A stretch of DNA of 64,000 nt from Cystobacter fuscus DSM 2262 (lineage in GTDB: Bacteria > Myxococcota > Myxococcia > Myxococcales > Myxococcaceae), in contig NZ_ANAH02000001.1 of NCBI RefSeq assembly GCF_000335475.2, positions 952,132 to 1,016,131 of the forward strand, written 5' to 3'. Position numbers and translations under genes: made by a program. Positions 19,385-28,233 of this stretch are shown one piece after another. The notes beneath the pieces are model-generated. The model was not told where the DNA came from, did not search any database, and saw only the letters and a program-made list of their open reading frames with translations. Every line of letters starts with the position of its first letter. Positions within the stretch are counted from its first letter, which is position 1.

Positions 19385-20566
19385 TCAGGGAGAAGAGAGT
19401 TCCGACGGATCCGCGCGGTAGAGCCCGTGCGAGCGCGGTGTATGCCCGGAGCAGGGCTCCTCCGCTGGAGCGGGAACCTCCGCGCGTACCGTGGGTGGGG
19501 TCCGGTAGGCCGGGAAATAGAGCTCGGCGAGTGGCTGGGCATGGTGATGCTTCCAGTTCTCGACCAACCGCTCGTACACCTCGTGATGGTGCACCTTCTT
19601 CCCATGGTTGAGCGGCAGCGTTCCCTCCGGGTTGAAGCGGTGCTTGAACTGGAAGAGGGAATCCCTCCCCCGGTGGCCCCCGCCGAGGTGGAAGACACAC
19701 AGCCCGTTGCGCCGTGCCCACAGTGCGATGTGATGGAATTGGAAGGTATTCGTCCCGAGGTTCAACGACGCCGTCTCCGAGGCGCCCAGATGATAGGTGA
19801 GCACGTCCCCCTCGCGCAGGCACAGGGCGGCGGAGATCATCCGTCCGTCGAGGAAGACCGCTCCGAGCAGGGCGCTCCGGCCCAGGCTCGAGAAGAGCCG
19901 CTCCAGGTACTCCGTCGAGAAGTAGTAGTACGGAAGCGCTCCCACCTTGTCCATCGTGGCCCGGTAGAGGCGATAGAACACCTCCAACTGCTGGAGCGCC
20001 TCGTGCCCTTCGAGCACACGAAACTCCAGCCCGCTCTTCAGCGCCTTGCGGATGTTGCGCTGGTGGCTGGGATGATAGCGCTCGAAGAGCTCCTCCTCCG
20101 TCCGGATCAGGTCGATGAAAACGCTCTCCCGGTCGTAGACGATGTCCATCGTCCCCTCGAGCAACCGGTGGATGCCCGACAGGGGATGGAAGCGCACGAA
20201 CTCGCTGACGATGTTCGCGCCGCGGCACCAGGCCTCGAACTCCGCCCGGAACTCCCAGAGGAGTTGCTCGTGGGGCTCCGCGCAGAGAGGGCTCCCATAA
20301 CCGTAGGTGGGGCTGATGATGTCGTACCACTCCCCCTCGAGCCCCACGTCGCGGGCGAAGGGCAGTGCATGGAGCGGCCTGCGGATGAAGGCATAACACA
20401 CCGTGCGGCCCTCCTCGTCCTCGTAGACGAAGAGGAGGGGTTCACCATCTCCCATGCAATGGCACAGCTCCGCATAGGCGTGGCGGTAGTAGATGTCCTT
20501 GCATGAAGCTCGCGCGTACGCGCGCTCCCACCGCTCCGGTTCGGAGAACGAGATGATCTGGTGCAT
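19385..20566 (-). CDS. FemAB/GNAT-like transferase 2
   Basis: A 393-residue FemAB-superfamily protein with no signal peptide. Signatures: a YHPSHQRNIRKALKSGLEF helix equivalent to the basic acceptor helix, YYYFSTEYLERLFSSLG, and a C-terminal HLGGGHRGRDSLFQFKHRFN loop that closes the acyl-CoA or tRNA-substrate site in the family. The motif YFPAYR lies near the end, as in the FemAB-like protein at 15406-16377, followed by a 45-residue disordered tail. It may modify an amino or hydroxyl group of the surface polysaccharide; the substrate is not predictable. It lies 88 bp downstream of the beta-helix gene on the same strand and may share its transcript. Confidence 0.85.
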   Translation of the reverse strand: MHQIISFSEPERWERAYARASCKDIYYRHAYAELCHCMGDGEPLLFVYEDEEGRTVCYAFIRRPLHALPFARDVGLEGEWYDIISPTYGYGSPLCAEPHEQLLWEFRAEFEAWCRGANIVSEFVRFHPLSGIHRLLEGTMDIVYDRESVFIDLIRTEEELFERYHPSHQRNIRKALKSGLEFRVLEGHEALQQLEVFYRLYRATMDKVGALPYYYFSTEYLERLFSSLGRSALLGAVFLDGRMISAALCLREGDVLTYHLGASETASLNLGTNTFQFHHIALWARRNGLCVFHLGGGHRGRDSLFQFKHRFNPEGTLPLNHGKKVHHHEVYERLVENWKHHHAQPLAELYFPAYRTPPTVRAEVPAPAEEPCSGHTPRSHGLYRADPSELSSP

Positions 20567-20654
20567 GGTTCACTGGACTGTGCAGCGTGCATGGAAACGC
20601 GGCAAGCAGGCTGTCAGGCGGAGGGGATGAACCACCACTGAACAGCCGGACGCA

Positions 20655-21815
20655 TCAGCGAGCGGAGCAGACGACCCCGACGCAGGCGCCCGCGCCATTG
20701 CCTCGCGCGACGTTGCCGCCGCCGTCGCTCACGCCCGGCACATGAAAACCCCAACCCGTGTTGTCGATCGCGACGTTGCGGGACACCGTGAGGGTGCTGG
20801 GAACCAACACCCGGAGACCATCCCCCTGGTTGCGCAGGAAGAGATTGCCACTCACCTCGCCGGTGAGCGCGGGTGGCACATACTCCGGCAGATCGGCCAG
20901 CGACAGGCCGCTCCCGTTTCCCCACCAGGTACTGCCCTGGACGTCGACCGTCCTGGCCCGGACCAGGAGCTCCCCTCCATTCTCGATGACCCATGAGTCA
21001 CGCAGCACGAAGTTGAACGGCTCCCAGACCGGCGCGTCGGTGGCGGCGAGTGAGCCGTTGCGCGCGAGCACCGTCTGGACGAACGAAGCCTCCCGGCAGG
21101 CACCGTAACCAAACTGGCCGAGCCGCAGGTCGCCCACGACCGTGTTCTGTACGATCGAACTCGACGAGAAGGAGACATCGCCATCCGGGCACCAGATCAC
21201 GGTCTCGTTCTGGAGGAAGGTCGAGCCCACCACGTCGACGGAATGGCTGTTCGCGGACAACGCGAGCCGGTTGCCGAGGAAGAACGAGGACCGCACCTCG
21301 AACACGCCCCTGCTCGCGTCCTGCTCACTGCCCAGTCCCGAGCCATTCCTGATCAGCCGGCAGTCCGTGACCGTCAACGTCGTGTCGCCTCCCCGGTTGT
21401 AGACGGCGACCGTGTTGTCGATGAACGTGAGCCCGGACAGCCCCACCCGCTCCGGGGAAGGCAGCGACTCGCCGCCGACGACATAGCCATGGTCGAACCC
21501 CCGGATCGTGCCGTTCCTCACCGTGCTGTTGGCCGAGACCCTGAGGCCCTCGGACACGCCCGTCTCCGGGCCCACGCGGCGCACGGTGTGGCCGCCGAGA
21601 TCGAGGATGACGCCCGCCCCGGCGATTCGAAGCGCGGGGACCTCCGTGCCCGGGCACGAGAGATCGCGAGTGAGCCGGGTGCTCGCGGTGAGGGTGTCAC
21701 CGCATTGGACACCGGCCTGCTTCGCCTCCGCTTCCCCGCTCCGCACGGTGGCTGCGCCCGAGAGAAGCATCATCAGACCCATCGCCACGGTGACAACACC
21801 TTGTGCCTGACCCAT
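20655..21815 (-). CDS. Secreted right-handed parallel beta-helix protein
   Basis: A 386-residue exported protein. The ATG at 21815 gives a signal peptide (MGQAQGVVTVAMGLMMLLSG); an upstream GTG-like extension adds only 12 residues. The mature part contains repeated short strands typical of parallel beta-helices (GVILDLGGHTVRRVG, STVRNGTIRGFDHGYVVGG, VGLSGLTFIDNTVAVYNRGG and more), as in pectate-lyase-like carbohydrate-active enzymes. Several cysteines (CGDTL, LSCPGTE, a C-terminal CVGVVC) may form disulphides. No catalytic residue can be assigned. Location beside polysaccharide genes favours a polymer-binding or processing role, by inference only. Confidence 0.82.
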   Translation of the reverse strand: MGQAQGVVTVAMGLMMLLSGAATVRSGEAEAKQAGVQCGDTLTASTRLTRDLSCPGTEVPALRIAGAGVILDLGGHTVRRVGPETGVSEGLRVSANSTVRNGTIRGFDHGYVVGGESLPSPERVGLSGLTFIDNTVAVYNRGGDTTLTVTDCRLIRNGSGLGSEQDASRGVFEVRSSFFLGNRLALSANSHSVDVVGSTFLQNETVIWCPDGDVSFSSSSIVQNTVVGDLRLGQFGYGACREASFVQTVLARNGSLAATDAPVWEPFNFVLRDSWVIENGGELLVRARTVDVQGSTWWGNGSGLSLADLPEYVPPALTGEVSGNLFLRNQGDGLRVLVPSTLTVSRNVAIDNTGWGFHVPGVSDGGGNVARGNGAGACVGVVCSAR

Positions 21816-22051
21816 GATGCCCCCCGGTCCATGGACCCTTGCCCAGCCCATGGACGCTAAACACCCACCCGTCGGCGGACAAACCGTACCGGAAGGCGGA
21901 CAGGAGTGACGTCCCGGACAAAGATGGGGCGGATGTCCATCACATCACGAGCACTGCGACTCCAGGGTGGATCCACCGCGAGCGCGCCGCTCCGTCGTGG
22001 GCGCATGCGGCTGCCCGTGTCCGTCGTTCCGGTCTGAGCGACAGGAGCGCC

Positions 22052-23332
22052 TCACTCCTCCACGGTGGAGAAGATCCGGGCGCGGATGTCGTTGGGCGTG
22101 TCGGAGGCCATGTCCCACAGGTTGATCATGATGATGCCCGCGAGCTTGTGTTCGGGATCGACCCAGGCGTGGCTCTTGAAGATGCCAGGCCAGAAGTAGT
22201 TGCCCACCGGGCCCTGCGCCTTCACCAGAGCGGGGTCCTCCTGCACCCCAAAGCCCAGACCGAAGCCGGTGCCGTAGAAATCCGCTCGCAGGGCGCCAAT
22301 CTGGTTCCGGGTCATCTGCTCGACCGTCTCCCGCTTCAGCAGGCGCGCGCCCGCGAGTTCGCCACCGTTGGCCATCATCTGGAGGAAGCGCGCATAGTCT
22401 CTCGCCGTGGACACCAGCCCCGCGCCGCCCGAGCGGTAGGATTTGGCGCCGGTGGTCTGGAAGTCCGGCGCGTAGGAGAAGAAGCCCTCGACCACGTTGG
22501 TGCCCGTCTCGGGCACGCGCTCGAGCGCACCCGAGGAGGCGCGCCGGTACAGGGCGACCAGGCGGGAGGCCTTGTCCTCTGGAGGGAAGAAGGACGTGTC
22601 CTTCATCCCCAGGGGCGTGAAGATGCGCTCCTGGAAGAACCGGTCCAGCGGCACTCCGGAGACCTGCTCGACGAGGTAGCCGAGGAGATCCGTGTTGAGG
22701 CCGTAGGTGAAAGCCGCGCCCGGCTGATGCTCGAGCGGCAGCGAGGCCAGGGCGCGCGACTGGTCCGCGAGCGTCCATGAGGTGTGCTCGAAGCCGTCGA
22801 CGATGCCAGTCTTCTGGTAGAGCGGACCGAGCGGCTCGCCCATGAAGCGATAGGAGATGCCGGAGGTGTGCGTCAGCAGGTGCCGCACGGTGATGGGCGT
22901 CTGGGCCGGCACGGTACTGGAGGCTCCGCCAGAAGCCGACGGAGGAGAGGCCAGCACCTGGACGCTCCCCCACTCGGGCAGATACTTCGAGATGGGCTCC
23001 TCCAGGCCGAGCTTGCCCTCCTCCACCAACATCATCACCGCGACGCTGGTGATGGGCTTCGTCATGGATGCGATGCGGAACAGGGCATCCTCCCGCAGCG
23101 CCTTGCCCTGCTCACGGTCCATCTGGCCGATGGCCGTCACATAGGAGTCCGAACCATCGGTGCGCTGGAGGAGCACGACCGCTCCCGGAATCTTCTGGGT
23201 GTCCACCTGCTCCCGAAGGAGCGCCTCCACCGGCCGCATCCGCCGCGCGAGCGGAGAGGCGCACGCGGACAACAGCAAGGCACTGCACACGAGGAGGAAC
23301 TTCGACCACGACCTTCCTGACAACCGGACCAT
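22052..23332 (-). CDS. Lipoprotein serine hydrolase, beta-lactamase class C/esterase family
   Basis: A 426-residue predicted lipoprotein (signal KFLLVCSALLLSAC) of the penicillin-binding-protein-like serine hydrolase family. The nucleophile motif S-x-x-K is ASMTKPITSV, the second-motif tyrosine lies in FTYGLNTDLLGYLVE, and SHAWVDPEHKLAGI near the end replaces the KTG box, as in EstB-like esterases. HLLTHTSGISY is a further family hallmark. It may act as an esterase or D-amino peptidase at the cell surface; true beta-lactamase activity is not implied. The ATG at 23332 follows AGGAG eight bases upstream and begins the lipoprotein signal. The gene is divergent from the large protease across a 308-bp gap. 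Confidence 0.9.
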   Translation of the reverse strand: MVRLSGRSWSKFLLVCSALLLSACASPLARRMRPVEALLREQVDTQKIPGAVVLLQRTDGSDSYVTAIGQMDREQGKALREDALFRIASMTKPITSVAVMMLVEEGKLGLEEPISKYLPEWGSVQVLASPPSASGGASSTVPAQTPITVRHLLTHTSGISYRFMGEPLGPLYQKTGIVDGFEHTSWTLADQSRALASLPLEHQPGAAFTYGLNTDLLGYLVEQVSGVPLDRFFQERIFTPLGMKDTSFFPPEDKASRLVALYRRASSGALERVPETGTNVVEGFFSYAPDFQTTGAKSYRSGGAGLVSTARDYARFLQMMANGGELAGARLLKRETVEQMTRNQIGALRADFYGTGFGLGFGVQEDPALVKAQGPVGNYFWPGIFKSHAWVDPEHKLAGIIMINLWDMASDTPNDIRARIFSTVEE

Positions 23333-23640
23333 GACGGACGCTCCTGACGGGATGAAAGGCGAGGGCATTCCATTCGTCTTCGGTCGTCTCCGCCACCGGA
23401 AAGCCCCAAGTGTTGGCCGAGCGGCGCGCTCCGGCACCAGCGAGCAATGGCTGTCCGGTGCACGGTGGCGCATATCCTACGAGCCCCAGGGAATAGCTCC
23501 CGGCCTCGCCAGGCGACCGAGACCAGGCCCACCTTCGCACTCCATCCCGAGCAAGCACCACCTCTTGCGTCATCCCCTCTCTCCGGGCAGTCGCGACCCG
23601 TTGCAATGCCAGCCGCTTTCCGGGGAGCGGCGGGGGAGTC
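23333..23640. other. Divergent intergenic region between serine hydrolase and S8 protease
   Basis: 308 bp that must hold both promoters. I see no clear palindrome, repeat or small gene. Confidence 0.5.
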
Positions 23641-26600
23641 ATGACGCCCATGCGATTCACGTTCCTTGAACCCTTCAGGAGGAATGCGTGGTCGTTCGCA
23701 CTGCTCTTCCTGGTGGCCGTGGCCCTGCCAACCGACTGTCAAACAGACGCGCCGCCGGGCGAGCCACCCACACCGCAAGCGCGGCCCCTGCGCAACAGCA
23801 CCGCCTGGGTCTTCCTGCGCCAGAAGGTGGACCTGAGCCCGGCCTTCGAGATGAAGGACTGGGGTGCGCGCGGACGCTTCGTCGTGGAGCAACTCCAGTC
23901 CGTGGCCCGCGCCAGCCAGGGCGATCTCCGCACCCAGCTGCGGAGCCAGGGCGTGGAGCACCAGCCCTACTGGCTCCTCAACGCCATCCGCGTGAAAGCG
24001 GACGACGAGACCCTCAAGGCCCTGGCCCGGCGGCCCGACGTCGAGCGCATCCTCCTGGAGGAGAAGTACCGCATCCCGACGCCACGCCCCGGGGTGAGGC
24101 TGCAACCCACGCCCGGAGCCCTCGAGTGGAACGTCGCCCGCGTCCGCGCCCCCGAGGTCTGGTCCACCTTCGGCATCCGCGGCGAGGGCATCGTCATCGG
24201 CAGCATCGACACCGGCGTCCAGTTCGACCACCCCGCGCTGGCCCGGCAGTACCGCGGGCGTCTCCCGGATGGGAGCCTGGCTCACGACTACAACTGGTTC
24301 GATCCCTCCCAGGTCTGCGGAAGCCCCTCGCTGGCGCCCTGCGACAACATCGGCCACGGCACGCACACCCTGGGCACCATCGCGGGGGATGATGACGGCG
24401 GCAACCAGATTGGCGTGGCGCCGGGCGTGCGGTGGGTGGCCGCCAAGGGCTGCGAGGAGCTGAGCTGCTCGACCGAGGCGCTGCTGGCCGCTGGCCAGTG
24501 GATGCTCGCCCCCACGGATCTGAGCGGCAACAACCCGCGGCCGGATCTGCGGCCGCACATCATCAACAACTCGTGGGCAGATGGGCCGACGGATCCCTTC
24601 TTCCGGCCCATCGTGCAGGCCTGGGTCGCCGCGGGCATCTTCCCCGTCTTCTCCGTCGGCAACCCCGAGCCGGCCACCTGCGGCAGCGTGGGCGTGCCGG
24701 CCGCGTACCCCGAGAGCTATGGGGTCGGCGCCTTCGACAGCAACGGGAACATCGCCTCCTTCTCCGCCCGGGGCCCCTCGGCTTTCGAGGGCCTCACCCG
24801 GCCCGACATCGCCGCGCCCGGCGTGGACATCCGCAGCAGCATGCCGGGCAACGGCTACAGCTCCTTCAGCGGCACCTCCATGGCGGCGCCTCACGTGGCG
24901 GCCACGGTGGCGCTGATGTGGTCCGCGGCTCCGTCGCTGATGGGCGACGTGGCGGCCACCCGCGCGCTGCTCGATGCGTCGGCGGTGGACCGGGAAGATC
25001 TGAGCTGCGGAGGCACGCCGGGAGACAACAACGTCTGGGGGGAGGGCCAGCTCGACGCCTTCGCCGCCGTGGAGCGCTCTCCCGTCGGGCCCACCGGCAT
25101 CGTGAACGGCGTGGTGACCGATGCGTCCACCGGGGCCCCCCTGGCCGGCGCGCGGGTCGTGGCCGAGGGACCCATCTCACGGGAAACGCTCACGGATGCG
25201 GAGGGCCGGTACTCCCTGACGCTGCCGGTGGGGACGTATCGCGTCTCCGCCACCCTCTTCGGCTACGAGCGCCAGAGCGTGGAGGGCGTGGTGGTGACCG
25301 AGGGCGGCGTCGTCCGCCTGGACTTCGCGCTGCGCCCGGTGCCGGTGCACACCGTCTCGGGCCGGGTGCTCGACACCTCCGGGGCCCCCATCGCCTTCGC
25401 CCGCGTCACCCTCCTGAACACGCCCCTGCCCACCGCCCTCACCGACGCGGCCGGCACCTGGCGCATCGAAGACGTGCCGGAGGGCGAGTACGACGTGCGG
25501 GTGGAGGCGGACGGCTGCTTCCTGCCGCGCACCGAGCACCTGGTCGTCGACGGCGACGAGTCGCTGGACCTGGTGCTGGAGTCCCGGACGGACGCCCACG
25601 GTTACTCCTGCCGGTACGAGCCGCCCACCTATGTCGAGGCCACCACGCCCCTGCCGCTCAGTGGTGATGACAGCGGGGTCCAGGTGACCCTGCCCTTCGC
25701 CTTCACCCTCTACGGCCAGACGTACGGTGCCGCCTACGTCTCCACCAACGGCCACCTGAACTTCCTCGAACTCAACACGAGCTTCGTCAACGAGCCCCTC
25801 CCCAGCCCGCTCCCGCCCAACGCCGCCATCTATGCCCTCTGGGACGATCTCCTCGTCGACGGGGAATCCAGGGTGCTGACGCTGACGAGGGGCTCGGCCC
25901 CCGAGCGTGAGTTCGTCATCGAGTGGCGCAACGTGGCCTTCCTCAGCGACGTGTCCCAGCGCGTCGACTTCGAGATCATCCTCTCCGAGCGGGGAGACAT
26001 CCTCCTGCAGTACCGCGGCATCTCCGACGCCGGGTTCGAAAGGGGAGAGTCGGCCACGGTGGGCATCGAGAACGAGACGGGAACCGTCGGGTTGCAGTAC
26101 TCGTTCAACACGCCCACGCTGAGCGATGAGCGGGCGATCCGCTTCACCCTGCCCCCCAACGGCTTCATCGAGGGCGTGGTGACCGACGCCAATGACGGCC
26201 TGCCACTCTCCGGCGCCACCGTGCGCGCGCTCGAGGGGGACCAGGAGGTGCGCGCGGTCACCACCGGCGCGGACGGCCGCTACCGCATGCAGCTCTTCCT
26301 GGGCACGTACACGCTGGAGGCCTCCGCGCCGAACTACGTCACCGAGACGGACACGGTGACGCTCTCCACGGACGGCCAGGTGGTGGAACACAACTGGGTG
26401 CTGCGCACGGCGCGCGCCGTGCTCGAACCCACCGTGCTCGAGTTCATCGTGCCGCGAGGCGAGCGGCGGACCCAGGACCTGACCCTGCGCAACACGGGCT
26501 CCGCGCCCCTCGGGTGGACGTTGCAGGAGGCGGGCGGCGACCGGGTGGGCGTCGTCTCCCGGCGCGGGCTCACCCGCGGCCTGAAATATGACCCGAACAG

Positions 26601-28014
26601 CCACACCACGCGGGAGGTCTTCGGCGCCGGGGCACGGCCCGGCTGGGCACCGACGCTGGCGGGAGACGTCCTGAGGAGCTGGCCGGCCACGGGGCTCGGG
26701 CTGCCCTGGGGCGTGGGCTACACGGGCAACGTCTGGCTCTCGGATGCTCCCGGCAAGAGCAACCACGAGTTCACCGTGGACGGGATGACCACGGGACGCA
26801 GCTGGCTGGCACCGTGGGCGGGGGACTGGCTGGCGGACATGGCCCACGACGCGGGCCGCGGCCTGATGTGCCAGCTCAACGTCGGAGGTGACAACGGCAT
26901 CTACTGCTGGGAGCCGGACACCGGCGACGTGGTGGACTCCATCACGGGCGAGTTCCCCTGGACCGCGATCTCGCAGCGAGGCCTGGCCTACCGGCCCGAT
27001 GACGACACCTTCTACGTCGGTGGCTGGAACGAGGGCATCATCTACCACGTCAAGGGGCTGTCCCATCCGGACAGGGGCGCGGTGATTGGCCAGTGCGGCC
27101 CGCCGGATGGCAGCATCTCCGGCCTGGCCTGGAATCCGTCCTTCCAAGTGCTCTGGATGGCCACCAATGGCCCGAGCGACACCCTCTACGAACTCAACCC
27201 GGAGACCTGCACGGTGCTGGCGACCCTGGCGCACCCCACTCCCGGCTTCAGCGGTGGTGGCCTGGAGCTGGATGAGCGAGGCAACCTGTGGATGGTCAGT
27301 CAGAGCACCTCCCAGGTGTACCTCGTCGAGAGCGGCGTGCCGGTCTTCTCGGACGTGCCCTGGCTCTCGGAGAGCCCCGAGCGCGGAAGGCTGTCCGTTG
27401 GCCGCGAGCAGCGGATCGCCGTCACGGCCGATGCCTCGGGCCTGGAGCCGGGCGTCTACCACGCCACGCTGTACCTCCAGGGCAACAGCGGGCGCGAGCC
27501 CACGCTGCAGGTGCGCGTCGTCCTCATCGTGCCGGAGTACTACCAGGGCGTGAACGCGGGAGCTGGCTCCCATGTCGACCGCGCGGGCAACCTCTGGGCG
27601 CCCGACCGGCGGTACGACCGAGGGAGCTGGGGATACGTCGACTCGTCCCGGGAGGTCCGGACCGGCTCCTCCATCCGCGGCACGGACGAGGATCCGCTCT
27701 ACCAGACGGGGCGGCGTGGCTTCTTCGAGTACCGCTTCGATGGCCTGCCGCCGGGCGTGTACCAGCTCGACCTGCGCTTCGCGGAGATCCAGGACAAGCG
27801 GCGCCGGGAGCGCCTCTTCGACGTGGTGGCGGAGCAGACCCTCCTGCTGCCGGCGCATGACATCGCGGGCGAGGTGGGCAGGTTGACGGCGGATGACCAC
27901 GGATTCTTCCTCGAGGTCACCGACGGCCAGCTCAACCTCCGATTCATTCCGCGCGAGGGTTACGGGGAGCCGCTCGTCAACGCCCTGCGGATCATCCACC
28001 GGCCGGATCGATAG
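23641..28014 (+). CDS. Large secreted S8 subtilisin-like protease with carboxypeptidase-regulatory-like and malectin-like domains
   Basis: A 1457-residue exported protease. After a signal anchor (residues 15-30) and an I9-like propeptide (about 50-145), the catalytic domain shows the subtilisin triad: Asp190 in GSIDTGVQFDHP, His239 in GHGTHTLG and Ser413 in SGTSMAAPH. Three carboxypeptidase-regulatory-like beta-sandwiches follow (starting near GVVTDASTGAPLAGA, SGRVLDTSGAPIAFA and GVVTDANDGLPLSGA). Between the second and third lies a domain beginning VTLPFAFTLYGQTYG that resembles the NHL/Nidogen-like outer module. A propeller-like region (about 1000-1240) and a C-terminal malectin-like domain (YYQGVNAGAGSHVD onward) complete it. 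It likely degrades prey or polymer-bound protein outside the cell. A GGGGGAG ribosome site precedes the ATG. Confidence 0.93.
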   Translation: MTPMRFTFLEPFRRNAWSFALLFLVAVALPTDCQTDAPPGEPPTPQARPLRNSTAWVFLRQKVDLSPAFEMKDWGARGRFVVEQLQSVARASQGDLRTQLRSQGVEHQPYWLLNAIRVKADDETLKALARRPDVERILLEEKYRIPTPRPGVRLQPTPGALEWNVARVRAPEVWSTFGIRGEGIVIGSIDTGVQFDHPALARQYRGRLPDGSLAHDYNWFDPSQVCGSPSLAPCDNIGHGTHTLGTIAGDDDGGNQIGVAPGVRWVAAKGCEELSCSTEALLAAGQWMLAPTDLSGNNPRPDLRPHIINNSWADGPTDPFFRPIVQAWVAAGIFPVFSVGNPEPATCGSVGVPAAYPESYGVGAFDSNGNIASFSARGPSAFEGLTRPDIAAPGVDIRSSMPGNGYSSFSGTSMAAPHVAATVALMWSAAPSLMGDVAATRALLDASAVDREDLSCGGTPGDNNVWGEGQLDAFAAVERSPVGPTGIVNGVVTDASTGAPLAGARVVAEGPISRETLTDAEGRYSLTLPVGTYRVSATLFGYERQSVEGVVVTEGGVVRLDFALRPVPVHTVSGRVLDTSGAPIAFARVTLLNTPLPTALTDAAGTWRIEDVPEGEYDVRVEADGCFLPRTEHLVVDGDESLDLVLESRTDAHGYSCRYEPPTYVEATTPLPLSGDDSGVQVTLPFAFTLYGQTYGAAYVSTNGHLNFLELNTSFVNEPLPSPLPPNAAIYALWDDLLVDGESRVLTLTRGSAPEREFVIEWRNVAFLSDVSQRVDFEIILSERGDILLQYRGISDAGFERGESATVGIENETGTVGLQYSFNTPTLSDERAIRFTLPPNGFIEGVVTDANDGLPLSGATVRALEGDQEVRAVTTGADGRYRMQLFLGTYTLEASAPNYVTETDTVTLSTDGQVVEHNWVLRTARAVLEPTVLEFIVPRGERRTQDLTLRNTGSAPLGWTLQEAGGDRVGVVSRRGLTRGLKYDPNSHTTREVFGAGARPGWAPTLAGDVLRSWPATGLGLPWGVGYTGNVWLSDAPGKSNHEFTVDGMTTGRSWLAPWAGDWLADMAHDAGRGLMCQLNVGGDNGIYCWEPDTGDVVDSITGEFPWTAISQRGLAYRPDDDTFYVGGWNEGIIYHVKGLSHPDRGAVIGQCGPPDGSISGLAWNPSFQVLWMATNGPSDTLYELNPETCTVLATLAHPTPGFSGGGLELDERGNLWMVSQSTSQVYLVESGVPVFSDVPWLSESPERGRLSVGREQRIAVTADASGLEPGVYHATLYLQGNSGREPTLQVRVVLIVPEYYQGVNAGAGSHVDRAGNLWAPDRRYDRGSWGYVDSSREVRTGSSIRGTDEDPLYQTGRRGFFEYRFDGLPPGVYQLDLRFAEIQDKRRRERLFDVVAEQTLLLPAHDIAGEVGRLTADDHGFFLEVTDGQLNLRFIPREGYGEPLVNALRIIHRPDR

Positions 28015-28030
28015 GACCCGGCAGGCTCCC

Positions 28031-28179
28031 CAGGCAAGGTGTCAGACGATTCGTAGGGGACCAGGCCCCAGGCAAGGTGTCAGACGATTCGTAGGGGACG
28101 AATCCTCGGAGACGAATCCTCTGACACCTTCCCGGACGAATCCTCTGACACCTTCCCGGGGGGGGACACCTTCCCGGGG
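28031..28179. repeat. Cluster of direct and inverted short repeats after the protease gene
   Basis: Two identical 31-bp units (28031-28061, 28069-28099) contain AAGGTGTCAGACGATTCGTA. They are followed by two identical 25-bp units in the opposite sense (28111-28135, 28135-28159) containing ACGAATCCTCTGACACCT, then a partial third copy to 28179. The two halves can pair into hairpins with one mismatch per 18 bp, so the cluster may also terminate the protease transcript, whose stop is 16 bp upstream. Related sequences occur at 30987-31009 and 31069-31112. Confidence 0.9.
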
Positions 28180-28233
28180 CGCCTCGTGGGGGCGGGGGTA
28201 TGCTGGCCCGCCACCCCACAGAGAGGACGGTTC

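Noticed and set aside
22052..23332. True beta-lactamase
   Set aside because: It has the S-x-x-K motif but lacks a canonical KTG and Y-x-N arrangement, so esterase or peptidase activity is as likely.
28031..28179. CRISPR-like array of short repeats
   Set aside because: Units are only two per orientation, spacers are too short or absent, orientation changes within the cluster, and no cas gene is near. It fits a dispersed hairpin repeat better.
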